A stretch of 64,000 nucleotides of DNA from Pseudomonadota bacterium (GTDB taxonomy: Bacteria; Desulfobacterota; Desulfarculia; Desulfarculales; Desulfarculaceae): positions 1 to 64,000 of the forward strand of contig JAHIND010000002.1 of the NCBI GenBank assembly GCA_018896025.1, written 5' to 3'. Positions 8,903-16,501 of the stretch are shown here, one piece after another; the stretch's first letter is position 1, and the number at the start of each line of letters is the position of its first letter. The position numbers and the translations under genes were made by a program. Below the pieces are notes generated by a model. It made no database searches. It was not told the DNA's origin and saw nothing but the letters and a program-made list of their open reading frames with translations.

Positions 8903-9159
8903 ATATAATCGGTTCGTTGCCGGCACACACTGCCGCCCGCTTTACGAATCCATACTAGAACTAACCGTTTTGCAGGATAAGGTAGGTCCGGCAAGTGTTA
9001 ATTTGGCCGCAGTAGTAGGACTTCAACAATGCTGAGTTAACATCATGGGCATGATCAATATTTTTAAATTCCTAAAATAAAATATTGCGGCTAGCGGTGT
9101 AATCTTGCAAATTTTGCTAATCGGCACGGCTGAACATCGCTTGGGCGCTAATATGGCGC
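8903..9159. other. Intergenic, AT-rich, no gene seen
   Basis: No supported gene. Around 9057-9087 there is an imperfect AT-only inverted repeat (AATATTTTT ... AAAATATT) that could be a weak transcription end for module A. The stretch ends at the tRNA-like remnant. Confidence 0.4.
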
Positions 9160-9237
9160 AGTCATCAATGCAATGTACCCAGGCCTCGGATGTTTCACCA
9201 CTAGTATCTACGGGTTCGAATCCCGTTTGGACTACCA
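9160..9237 (+). pseudogene. Degenerate tRNA-Glu-like remnant, copy 1 (possible attachment site)
   Basis: The 3' part is a sound tRNA end: T stem-loop ACGGG-TTCGAAT-CCCGT (9210-9226), acceptor strand TTGGACT, discriminator A and encoded CCA (9234-9237). Upstream, AGTC at 9160-9163 would pair with the last four acceptor bases, giving a normal overall length of 78. TTTCAC in the anticodon region is like tRNA-Glu(UUC). The D arm and anticodon stem do not pair properly, so it is unlikely to be functional. A related sequence lies at 16280-16343. Confidence 0.45.
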
Positions 9238-9246
9238 AATAATATC

Positions 9247-9281
9247 GGAGGGTTCAGCCATCTGACTAAGCCCTCCTTTTT
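9247..9281 (+). terminator. Rho-independent terminator after tRNA-like copy 1
   Basis: GGAGGG (9247-9252) pairs with CCCTCC (9271-9276), with an inner TTCAG/CTGA arm, followed by a T-run. The counterpart after copy 2 (16354-16390) has the same layout and shares a CCAAATAATATC lead-in. Confidence 0.65.
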
Positions 9282-9392
9282 GTCGGGAAGTAAATTTTCG
9301 GTCGTCCGCAAGAGGTTAAGCGTGGGCTTCAGGCTTTTCCCTACGGTTTTTAATTAATGCAACAATAAAATCATCGCCTACAGTTCCGGTTC

Positions 9393-10769
9393 TTAGCGGT
9401 GCTTTTCGCTTTCTGGGCTTGGGGCAAATTTACCGGCCAAAATCTGCAGGATGGTGTGGTCGGCGTGGCGCATTCCCTCCACGCTCAACAGACCCAGGTT
9501 GTAGGCGGTATTCTCCATGCTGTTGCCAACAATGCCCTCGGTCTGGAGCACGCAGACGCCCTGCAGGGCCAGGAGAGCCGATTGCACCGCGCTGCCCGCT
9601 GCGGTGGCCAGCTTGAAAGCGCAGCCGGTCTTGGCCCCATCGCAGATGACTCCGGCCAAGTCCTGGATGAGATTGTTGACCGCACCCGTGACTTGGCGGG
9701 AGTCGCCGCCCAACAAATAGGCGATGCCACCCGCCGCCCCGGCCCCGGCCGCCACCGAGCAGCCGCAGATGGCCGAAAGCCGTCCGGTTTGGGTTTTTAC
9801 GTAGGCGGTGAGCACGTGACTAAGGGCCGTGGCTCGGAGCACTTCGCCGGGGGAGCACTGGATGAAGTCCTTCACCGCCCAGATGGGCAGGGTGGCGGTG
9901 AGGCCGTGATTGCCGCTGCCGGCGCTGGACATGGCCGGCAGCTTAACTCCCGCCATGCGGGCGTCGGCGGCCGCCGAAGTGAGGATGCGGGCGGCGGCGG
10001 CCATGTCCCTCTGCATCAGATTTTGACGCACCAGGCGGTCCAGACTCTTACCCAGGCCCAGGCCCGGCCCAAATTTGAGGCCGTACTCGGCCAAGCGTAG
10101 GTTGAAGTTAACCCCGCGTTCGATGAAATCCAGGTCGTCCTGATCCAGGCCGTCCAGGAGGCCGATCATGTCTTCCAGGCTGCGGGTGGCCAGCCACTCC
10201 TCCAACTCGGCCAGGTTGACTCCCTGGGAGCCTGGGCCGCCGGCGGGGGACAGGCCCCCCGTCACCTGGCGGCCGTTGAGCTCGAGGGATGAAATGTTGT
10301 CGTGGGAGCGGGTGATTACCGCCTCGCCCGTCTGGTCTCCGGCCTGGACCCGCGCCTTGATCTTCAGGCCGATCTCTTGCAGCAGCTCCACCGAGACTTT
10401 TTTTTCGGCGATGAGTTGGCGGGCGCGGAGCACCGTTGGCTCGTCCACCGAATTGAGCACCTCCAGGCGCTGGGCAGGGTCACCACCCAGGGCGCCCAGG
10501 GCCGCGGCCAAATCCAGGCCGAACAGCCCTCCGGTGCCAGGGATCAGCACCGACATGCCGTTTTTATAGATGTTGGGATCCACCCACACCTGGATCGATT
10601 CAGGAGCGCGGCCTCCCAGCAGAGAGGCCGCCGCCGCCGCGCCCAGGGCCACGGCCACCGGCTCGGTGCATCCCAGGGCAGGAGCCACCTCCAGGCGCAG
10701 TAGGTCTTTTATGGTGTAGTCAGGCACTGGTGCTCGTTTCCCGGGGATGCCGTCCAAAGCCGGCCCCAC
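9393..10769 (-). CDS. L-cysteine desulfidase / serine dehydratase alpha-like protein (UPF0597/CyuA family)
   Basis: A 458-residue protein of the iron-sulfur family that removes H2S from L-cysteine or deaminates serine-like substrates. Visible marks are PALGCTEPVAVALGAA (31-45, with Cys34 as a likely cluster ligand), SAGSGNHGLTA in the centre, AICGCSVAAGAGAAGG and GVICDGAKTGCAFK near the end, where the other cysteine ligands of the 4Fe-4S cluster fall in characterised members. The GTG start at 10769 follows AAGGATGAG; an in-frame GTG 14 codons later is an alternative. It is the last gene of a minus-strand catabolic set read from the TRAP binding protein. The real substrate could be another amino or thiol acid. 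Confidence 0.75.
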   Translation of the reverse strand: MGPALDGIPGKRAPVPDYTIKDLLRLEVAPALGCTEPVAVALGAAAAASLLGGRAPESIQVWVDPNIYKNGMSVLIPGTGGLFGLDLAAALGALGGDPAQRLEVLNSVDEPTVLRARQLIAEKKVSVELLQEIGLKIKARVQAGDQTGEAVITRSHDNISSLELNGRQVTGGLSPAGGPGSQGVNLAELEEWLATRSLEDMIGLLDGLDQDDLDFIERGVNFNLRLAEYGLKFGPGLGLGKSLDRLVRQNLMQRDMAAAARILTSAAADARMAGVKLPAMSSAGSGNHGLTATLPIWAVKDFIQCSPGEVLRATALSHVLTAYVKTQTGRLSAICGCSVAAGAGAAGGIAYLLGGDSRQVTGAVNNLIQDLAGVICDGAKTGCAFKLATAAGSAVQSALLALQGVCVLQTEGIVGNSMENTAYNLGLLSVEGMRHADHTILQILAGKFAPSPESEKHR

Positions 10770-10825
10770 CCACTACTCATCCTTTGACCTGATCCGGCAC
10801 GGGCCCGGCTCAGAGTTTCACTCAA

Positions 10826-11035
10826 TTATTTTTGGCCTATGACGCAGGAGGGCCTGCCCTTGGACCCGGAGCAGGAAACGCCCGCCGATTCGGCGGCTCC
10901 CGCCTGCAAAGGTCCGTTCAGGTCCTTGCCCTTGCAGATGGGGCACTGCGCCGCGCCGCGATGCAATTCGCCCAGGCTGAGGAAAAGATCAACCTCTTGG
11001 CCGCATTTGTTGCAGAAAAAATTATATAGAGGCAT
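10826..11035 (-). CDS. FmdB-type zinc-ribbon small protein
   Basis: A 69-residue protein starting MPLYNFFCNKCGQEV with a second CPIC pair around residues 34-37, the two-knuckle zinc ribbon of the FmdB family. Such proteins are thought to be regulatory but their role is not established. The C-terminus is low-complexity, Ala/Gly/Ser-rich. It lies 19 bp after the PPC-domain gene and is co-oriented with the transport and aldolase genes. Confidence 0.8.
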   Translation of the reverse strand: MPLYNFFCNKCGQEVDLFLSLGELHRGAAQCPICKGKDLNGPLQAGAAESAGVSCSGSKGRPSCVIGQK

Positions 11036-11054
11036 GACGCCACCTTTCTCCGGA

Positions 11055-11438
11055 TCAGGCCAGACCGGCTATGACCATCTCGGCGGTCTTAAATATTTGG
11101 GTGCCTTCCTGAATGGCCCCGCCGAAGACCTCCCGGCCCTCCTTGGTCAGCGAGCCGTGCAGGTGCACCCGTATTCCATCGTCCAGCCGCTGTACATCGC
11201 CGGCGATGCCGTTCATCTCGAACAGGCCTTCGTACTCCACGCGCCCCAACTCGGGCGGGATCTCTTTGGTCTTGGGGAACACCGCCACCACCTTGGTGCA
11301 GGAGCCGATGCACGAGAGCACGAAAGCGTGCTTGAGGCCCTCGCGTTCCAAGAAATCGCGCAGGGATTGGTGCAGCATGGCCCCGGGGTCCAGAGTGAGG
11401 TGGTACCAGCGCAGCCCCTCGATGTTTTTTATTTGCAT
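11055..11438 (-). CDS. PPC (DUF296) domain protein
   Basis: A 127-residue protein covering one PPC domain. Evidence is the sequence VLSCIGSCTKVVAVF, the stretch FEMNGIAGDV and the motif VHLHGSLTKEGREVFGG, which fits the conserved G-H-x-H type centre of this fold. Family members often form trimers; the bacterial stand-alone forms have no firmly known reaction. It lies between the DapA-like and FmdB genes with gaps of 9 and 19 bp, so it is probably part of the same pathway or its regulation. Confidence 0.75.
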   Translation of the reverse strand: MQIKNIEGLRWYHLTLDPGAMLHQSLRDFLEREGLKHAFVLSCIGSCTKVVAVFPKTKEIPPELGRVEYEGLFEMNGIAGDVQRLDDGIRVHLHGSLTKEGREVFGGAIQEGTQIFKTAEMVIAGLA

Positions 11439-11447
11439 GTCCTCGCC

Positions 11448-12374
11448 TTACTTAAGGCCGTACTTGGCCTTGAGGTCGAAGCGCTCGATCAGGGCCTCCA
11501 TGGCCCGCAGATTCTGGGCGGGAACGTCGGGCAGGGGCAGCCGGCAATAACCGGCGGGCAGGCCCAACAGCCGCACCATGGCCTTGGTGGCGATGGGGTT
11601 GGGGGCGGAGTACACCGCCTCCATCAGGGGCAGCATCTCGAAATAAAGCTCCCGGCTGCGCTTGACCTGCTCCCAACTCGTCCAGGGCTGGGACATCTCG
11701 GCTATCTCGCGAGGAGCCACGTTACCGGTGACGTTGGCCGTGCCGTGGCCGCCCATGGCCAGGGTGGGCAGGATCATGGCGTAGGCCGGCGAGTCGCAGG
11801 TGAGCAGGCGGATGCGGCCTCCGGTGCCGTCAATCACGCTGGCCAACTGGGCCACGTCGGGCACCGCTTCCTTGTCGGCCACGAAGTTGGGGCACTCCTG
11901 GGCCAGTCGGATGATGGTGGCGGGATTGAGGTTCACCACCACCCGGGCGGGATTGTTGTAAAGGCCCACCGCGATCTCCACCGAATCGCACACCGCCTTG
12001 AGGAAGTTGAACACCGCCTCCTGGGGAGGGGCGATATAGGCCGGAGCCACCAGCACTATGCCCTCGGCTCCGTTGTCCTGGGCGTAGCGGGCCAGGTCGA
12101 TGGTGGCGGCGGTGGAGCCCAGGGTCACGCCGAAGAACACCGGTATCTTGCCCCGGCAATAGGGCCCCAGGGCCTTGATGATGTCCTTGCGCTCTTCCAG
12201 GCTCAAGGTGGTGGGCTCACCGGTGGAGCCCATTATCAACAGGGCCGAGGTGTGGTTGGCGACATGGAAGTCGATCAGGCCCTTGTAGCCGTCCATGTCC
12301 ACCTGTCCGTCAGGAGTGAAGGGAGTGATGAGGGCCACCCAAGACCCTTGCGGGCGATACAATTCTCTGCTCAT
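11448..12374 (-). CDS. Dihydrodipicolinate synthase (DapA/NAL) family lyase
   Basis: A 308-residue TIM-barrel aldolase/dehydratase of the DapA family, which forms a Schiff base between a lysine and a 2-oxo acid such as pyruvate. Visible signatures are GSWVALITPFTPDGQVD, GSTGEPTTLSLEERKDI and the tyrosine-containing GLYNNPARV; the Schiff-base Lys is probably that in FVADKEAVPD. GGAGG precedes the ATG at 12374 at good distance. With the neighbouring TRAP importer and GntR regulator it is more likely a catabolic lyase than the lysine-biosynthetic enzyme. Substrate unknown. Confidence 0.85.
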   Translation of the reverse strand: MSRELYRPQGSWVALITPFTPDGQVDMDGYKGLIDFHVANHTSALLIMGSTGEPTTLSLEERKDIIKALGPYCRGKIPVFFGVTLGSTAATIDLARYAQDNGAEGIVLVAPAYIAPPQEAVFNFLKAVCDSVEIAVGLYNNPARVVVNLNPATIIRLAQECPNFVADKEAVPDVAQLASVIDGTGGRIRLLTCDSPAYAMILPTLAMGGHGTANVTGNVAPREIAEMSQPWTSWEQVKRSRELYFEMLPLMEAVYSAPNPIATKAMVRLLGLPAGYCRLPLPDVPAQNLRAMEALIERFDLKAKYGLK

Positions 12375-12396
12375 TATGTTTCCTCCAACAGCCAAA

Positions 12397-14286
12397 TCAG
12401 GCAGGCTGGTCCGCCTCTTGAGCGGTTCGTTGTTTCTTTTGCAAAAAGGCGTAGCTCCCCAGGCCGGCGAACAGGGCCACGCCGGCCAGGTTGCTGGCCA
12501 TACCGGGCAGGATCAACAAGATGGCCGCCGCGAAAAGGGCGGCCCGCAAAAGCAAGCCCAGTTTGATGAGGAACCACCCCTGGAAGGCGGCGGCCAAGGC
12601 CACCACCCCGATGACGGCGGTGATGAATTCGCTGATTATGCCGCTCCAGGGGCCCTGCATCAGCAGGCTGTTATCGTAGATGAAGACATAGGGGATCAAA
12701 AAAGCCACGAAGCACAGCTTCACCGCGATGAGGCCTATCTTCATCATGTTGGCTTTGGCGATCTCCGCCGCGGCATAGGCCGCCACGGCCACGGGCGGGG
12801 TGACCATGGACAGCACCCCAAAGTAGAACACGAAAAAGTGGGAAGACAGCTCGGAGAAGCCCAGCTTGATGAGTGAAGGCACCCCCAAGGTGGCCACGAT
12901 GATGTAGGCCACGGTGGTGGGCGTGCCCATTCCCATGACGATGGAGGCCACCATGACCAAAATCAGGGCCACCAGAGTGTGGCCGCCCGAGGAGGTGATG
13001 ATAACCGAGCTGATGTTCAGACCGATGCCGGTGAGGGTAACCACCCCGATGATGATACCGGCGGCGGCGCAGGCCGAGGCGATCAGAATGGTGCGCTGGG
13101 CGCTTATCTCCAGGGCGTTGATGATCTTGCGGGGGCCCATGCGGGTGTCGCGGGAAAACAACGAGACCAGCACGCTGCACAGGGTGGCCACGAAAGCAGC
13201 CCGGAAGGGTGTGTACCCCAGGAGCATGACCACCAGCAACACCAGGATGGGCAGCAGCAGGTAGCTGCGCTTGAGGGTGTCGCGCAGCCGGGGCTGGTCT
13301 TCGCGGCTCATGCCCCTCAGGCCCTTGCGGGCGGCCTCGAAGTCGATCATCAAAAGCAGGGACAAAAAGTAGAGCACCGAAGGGATCAGCGCGGCGGCGC
13401 ATATATTGAGGTAAGGGACCCCCAGGATGTCGGCCATGAGAAAGGCCGCCGCGCCCATCACCGGCGGCACCAGTTGGCCTCCGGTGCTGGAGGAGGCCTC
13501 CACCGCCCCGGCGAAGGCAGGCGAATAGCCGATGCGCTTCATCATGGGGATGGTGAAGGTGCCGGTGGCGTAGACGTTGGCCGCCGCCGAGCCGGATATG
13601 CTGCCGAAAAAGGCGCTGGTGAGCACCCCGATCTTGGCCGGGCCGCCCCGGTGGTGGCCGGCCAGGGCCCGGCCCAGATCCATCATCACCTCGCCGGCCC
13701 CGCATTTTTCCAAGAAGGTGCCGAAGATGATGAACACCACGATGTAGGTGGAGGCCACCCCCACCGGCACCGAGTAGATGCCGTCCAGGCCGTAGTTGAG
13801 GTAGTCGATGACATCCACCAGGCTGAAGTCCTTATGGGCCAGCATGGCGGGCATGTGGGTGCCGAAAAAAGCGTAGGCCAGGGCGGCCAGGGCCACCAGG
13901 GCCAACACCAGGCCCACGGTGCGCCGGGTGATCTCCAGCACCAGCAAAATACAGATGCCCCCGGCAATGAGCTGCCAGGTGGTGAGGGGGTCCACCAGGG
14001 ACATGCGCTCGGAGTTGCTTTCAAAGGCGACGGCGATGGTCCCGAAGCAGACCAGGGCCACCGCCGCCAAGACAAGGTCCGCCCAACTGGCCCGGTCCAG
14101 GTGCTTCTTGCCGCCGATGGAGTAGATCAGAAACCCCAGGGGCATGGCAAAGGTGAGAAAAACGGGGCGGTGCAGATAGGCCACCGGCATGCCGAAGGCC
14201 GTGGTCCACAGGTGATAGCAGGCGAAGGCTACGAAGCCCGCCCCGGTGATCCACCGATACACGGATGAAGAAGCTTGTTGGGCCAT
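12397..14286 (-). CDS. TRAP transporter permease, fused 4TM/12TM (DctQ-DctM) type
   Basis: A 629-residue inner-membrane protein with about 16-18 hydrophobic segments. The large-subunit half carries FGSISGSAAANVYATGTFTIPMM (near 240-262) and GGQLVPPVMGAAAFLM, typical of the DctM part of fused TRAP permeases that work with TAXI-type binding proteins. It uses a sodium or proton gradient. The binding protein gene precedes it by 15 bp. Substrates of TAXI systems are poorly known (glutamate, other carboxylates). Confidence 0.92.
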   Translation of the reverse strand: MAQQASSSVYRWITGAGFVAFACYHLWTTAFGMPVAYLHRPVFLTFAMPLGFLIYSIGGKKHLDRASWADLVLAAVALVCFGTIAVAFESNSERMSLVDPLTTWQLIAGGICILLVLEITRRTVGLVLALVALAALAYAFFGTHMPAMLAHKDFSLVDVIDYLNYGLDGIYSVPVGVASTYIVVFIIFGTFLEKCGAGEVMMDLGRALAGHHRGGPAKIGVLTSAFFGSISGSAAANVYATGTFTIPMMKRIGYSPAFAGAVEASSSTGGQLVPPVMGAAAFLMADILGVPYLNICAAALIPSVLYFLSLLLMIDFEAARKGLRGMSREDQPRLRDTLKRSYLLLPILVLLVVMLLGYTPFRAAFVATLCSVLVSLFSRDTRMGPRKIINALEISAQRTILIASACAAAGIIIGVVTLTGIGLNISSVIITSSGGHTLVALILVMVASIVMGMGTPTTVAYIIVATLGVPSLIKLGFSELSSHFFVFYFGVLSMVTPPVAVAAYAAAEIAKANMMKIGLIAVKLCFVAFLIPYVFIYDNSLLMQGPWSGIISEFITAVIGVVALAAAFQGWFLIKLGLLLRAALFAAAILLILPGMASNLAGVALFAGLGSYAFLQKKQRTAQEADQPA

Positions 14287-14301
14287 GAGCGGTTTTCGTC
14301 C

Positions 14302-15279
14302 TTACTTCAGGAAGCCTTTTTCCTTGTAATACTTGAGGGCGCCGGGGTGCAGGGGACCGCCCACGTTCTGCCAGGCGGTGGCCGGATTGAAGCCGCTGTA
14401 GGTCTTGTGGATGCCCTGGATCCGGGCGGCGTTCTTCATCAGCTCGCTGGTGAACTTGTAGACCTCGTCGGTGCCCAGCTTTTTCTGGGTGATGACGATG
14501 ACCGCCTCGGCCATCTGGGGGGTGTCCTGGGTGACGAAGTAGTACTTACCCTTGGGCAGCATCACCGTGGCGTAATTGAAATCCTTCTGCAGTTTCTCCA
14601 GGAAGGCCGGCTTGACGGGTAGTTGCTTCATCTTGGTGGTGGTGGTCAACTCCACGATAGCCGAAACCATGGGACCCACCCAGGCGTCCGCGTGGCCGTC
14701 CTTGATGAGGTTGGAGGCCTCGGCGTAGGACACGAAGGAAACTGAACCGCCCCACTTCTTGATGTCGTCAAAGGTGATGCCGTACTGGGCCAACATCAAC
14801 TCGGCGGCCAGGGAGGGCGAAGATCCCTTCTTGGAGGTCAGGATGCGAATAGGCATCTTCTTGGCCTTGATCTCTTCGATAGAGGCCAGGGAGTTGTCGG
14901 CCTTGACCAGGAAGTAGCTCATGGGAATGTAGGCCAGGAAGGCCACCGCCCTGAGATTCTCCATCTTTTTACCCTGGTACTTGCCCTTGCCGGCCAGGGC
15001 CTCGGCATAGAGCTTGGCCATGGACAGGCCCACGTCGGCCTTTTCGGCGTTCACCTTGGCGATGTTGGCCAGGGCGCCTCCGGTGGTGACGGTGACGATG
15101 GCTCCGGGGAAGGCCTGCTTGGCCATTTCGCCCATGGCCCCGCCGATGGAGTACCAGTCGCCGCCCATAGGGCCGGCGGTTATGGTGAAAGATTTGACCT
15201 CTGCCTGGGCGGGAGCTAGCCCGGCCAGGGCACAGCAGGCCGCCAGGGCCACAATTGAAAATACCTTATGAAAAGACAT
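14302..15279 (-). CDS. TAXI-family TRAP transporter substrate-binding protein
   Basis: A 325-residue exported protein. A signal peptide runs from MSFHKVFSIVALAACC to AQA (about residues 1-25). The mature part has TITAGPMGGDWYSIGGAMGEMA and TVTTGGALANIAKVN, typical of the TAXI (TRAP-associated extracytoplasmic immunogenic) family. The ATG at 15279 follows GGAGA at good distance and gives the normal signal peptide. It is the first gene of a six-gene minus-strand unit (binding protein, permease, lyase, PPC, FmdB, desulfidase) and is divergent from the GntR gene. Confidence 0.92.
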   Translation of the reverse strand: MSFHKVFSIVALAACCALAGLAPAQAEVKSFTITAGPMGGDWYSIGGAMGEMAKQAFPGAIVTVTTGGALANIAKVNAEKADVGLSMAKLYAEALAGKGKYQGKKMENLRAVAFLAYIPMSYFLVKADNSLASIEEIKAKKMPIRILTSKKGSSPSLAAELMLAQYGITFDDIKKWGGSVSFVSYAEASNLIKDGHADAWVGPMVSAIVELTTTTKMKQLPVKPAFLEKLQKDFNYATVMLPKGKYYFVTQDTPQMAEAVIVITQKKLGTDEVYKFTSELMKNAARIQGIHKTYSGFNPATAWQNVGGPLHPGALKYYKEKGFLK

Positions 15280-15313
15280 GGGATTCTCCATCAAAAAGGT
15301 TCGACAATGGTCA

Positions 15314-15342
15314 ATCCTAAGAAGGACTGAGGTTTTTGTCAA
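15314..15342 (-). promoter_or_regulatory. Sigma-70 type promoter of the TRAP/lyase unit
   Basis: On the minus strand TTGACA (15342-15337) and TAGGAT (15319-15314) are separated by exactly 17 bases. The start would fall near 15307, some 28 bases before the binding-protein ATG. This promoter is close to the divergent GntR gene. Confidence 0.6.
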
Positions 15343-15345
15343 TAA

Positions 15346-15420
15346 ATTTGCGCAAATATTTTTTATATTTTTTGCGAAAATAATATGATTGACATATCAG
15401 TATGTTGTGATATTTTACAA
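15346..15420. promoter_or_regulatory. Candidate GntR operator region with two dyads
   Basis: The AT-rich gap between the divergent units holds a perfect palindrome ATTTGCGCAAAT (15346-15357), just upstream of the -35 box, and a dyad TTGT-N8-ACAA (15405-15420). FCD-type GntR regulators usually bind short dyads in such divergent gaps. Which dyad is the operator is not known. Confidence 0.4.
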
Positions 15421-15500
15421 AAGTGTGAGGAGCGGGCGCGGACAGGGTCGGCTAGACGATGATAGCCGCCGGCGCACCCGGTGGACTAAGGCGAGGTGGA

Positions 15501-15526
15501 TATGGATGGAGCGTATGGATGGAGCG
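15501..15526 (+). repeat. Perfect tandem duplication of a 13-mer over the GntR start region
   Basis: TATGGATGGAGCG occurs twice in direct tandem at 15501-15513 and 15514-15526, immediately followed by TATGG. The unit contains both a GGAG ribosome-binding element and an ATG, so gain or loss of one unit would move the start codon. Thirteen is not a multiple of three. Confidence 0.85.
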
Positions 15527-16271
15527 TATGGCCCTCTCTATGGATGAGCAGGTTTCCCGGGCCGACGAGGTGGTTCAGACCCTGGAAAACATGATTTTCA
15601 CCGGCGAGTTCCAACCTCGCGAGCGCCTGGTGGTAAGCGCTCTGGCCCAACGCCTGGGGGTCAGCGCCTATCTGATTCGCAACGCCTTGCAGGCCATGGA
15701 GGCCAAGGGGCTGGTGAAGATGGAGCCCCACCGGGGGGCCATGGTCAGCGATCTGGGACCGGCCGAGATCAAGGAAATTTTCGAGGTGCGGGTGGGGCTG
15801 GAGATAATTGCCAACCGTCTAGCCTTGAAACGGGTCATCCCCCAGGACATTGCCCGGCTCCACGAGATCGACGACCAACTTCGGGAGAGCTACGCTCGGG
15901 GCGATTTGAGCGGGGTCATAGCGGCCAACGCCAAGTTCCACAACTACGTGGCCGGCCTGTCGGGCAACCAAACCCTGCTCAAGATGATTCTGGAACTAAA
16001 AAAACGCTGCCATATCTTCAACACCACCGCCTGGTCCTCACCGGAGATGGTGGTCCGCCTGTTCGAAGAGCACCGGCTATTCATCCAGGCCCTTGCAGAA
16101 GGAGATCTGAGGACACTGGAGGAGTTGCCCGATCGCCACTTTGGCCACTCCAAGGACCTCTATTTGCAACACCTCCAGGCCAAAAAAGCCAGCCGCCCCG
16201 AGTCCTCGGCTACAGTTATGGCTACCGCTAACTCGGCAAAAGGGGGTAAAAACCGGCCTAAACCGGCTTAA
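15519..16271 (+). CDS. GntR-family transcriptional regulator, FCD subfamily
   Basis: A 250-residue regulator with an N-terminal winged helix (LENMIFTGEFQPRERLVVSALAQRLGVSAYLIRNAL, about residues 20-56) and a C-terminal all-helical FCD domain with EIFEVRVGLE and the metal-site histidines expected in AKFHNYVAG, EHRLFI and DRHFGHS. It probably senses an organic acid related to the TRAP substrate and controls the divergent unit. The ATG at 15519 has GGAG seven bases upstream; ATG at 15528 is the alternative produced by the tandem repeat. The gene ends nine bases before the second tRNA-like remnant. Confidence 0.88.
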   Translation: MERMALSMDEQVSRADEVVQTLENMIFTGEFQPRERLVVSALAQRLGVSAYLIRNALQAMEAKGLVKMEPHRGAMVSDLGPAEIKEIFEVRVGLEIIANRLALKRVIPQDIARLHEIDDQLRESYARGDLSGVIAANAKFHNYVAGLSGNQTLLKMILELKKRCHIFNTTAWSSPEMVVRLFEEHRLFIQALAEGDLRTLEELPDRHFGHSKDLYLQHLQAKKASRPESSATVMATANSAKGGKNRPKPA

Positions 16272-16279
16272 TATGGCGG

Positions 16280-16343
16280 AATCCGTCCCCCTGGGCTGCC
16301 TCTCACGCCGAAGACACGGGTTCGAACCCGGTTGGGACTGCCA
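16280..16343 (+). pseudogene. Degenerate tRNA-Glu-like remnant, copy 2 (possible attachment site)
   Basis: The sequence has CTCTCACGCCG followed by AGACACGGGTTCGAACCCGG and ends GGGACTGCCA, like the 3' half of a tRNA-Glu with CTC anticodon. It is 14 bases shorter than copy 1 at 9160 and the D arm is missing. The preceding AATATGGCG and following CCAAATAATATC are shared with copy 1, so the two loci are related by descent. It is not a working tRNA as read here. Confidence 0.45.
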
Positions 16344-16353
16344 AATAATATCA

Positions 16354-16390
16354 AGAGGGCTCAGCCACATGGCTGTGCCCTCTTTTTTTG
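16354..16390 (+). terminator. Strong rho-independent terminator after tRNA-like copy 2
   Basis: AGAGGGCTCAGCCA pairs with GGCTGTGCCCTCT around a CAT loop and is followed by seven T. It ends the GntR transcript and, read on the other strand, may also stop the glycosyltransferase unit. Confidence 0.85.
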
Positions 16391-16501
16391 TTGGGCCTCC
16401 CGGCCCTGAACCGGGTTGGGCATGCGAACACCGCGGGTTATGGCCCACAATAAATTTCCCAAGCCAACCACCCAGAGAAGCTTAAGTTAGCAAACTCCGC
16501 C

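Noticed and set aside
9160..9237. Functional tRNA-Glu gene
   Set aside because: The T arm and acceptor end are sound but the D arm and anticodon stem do not pair, so it is called a remnant.
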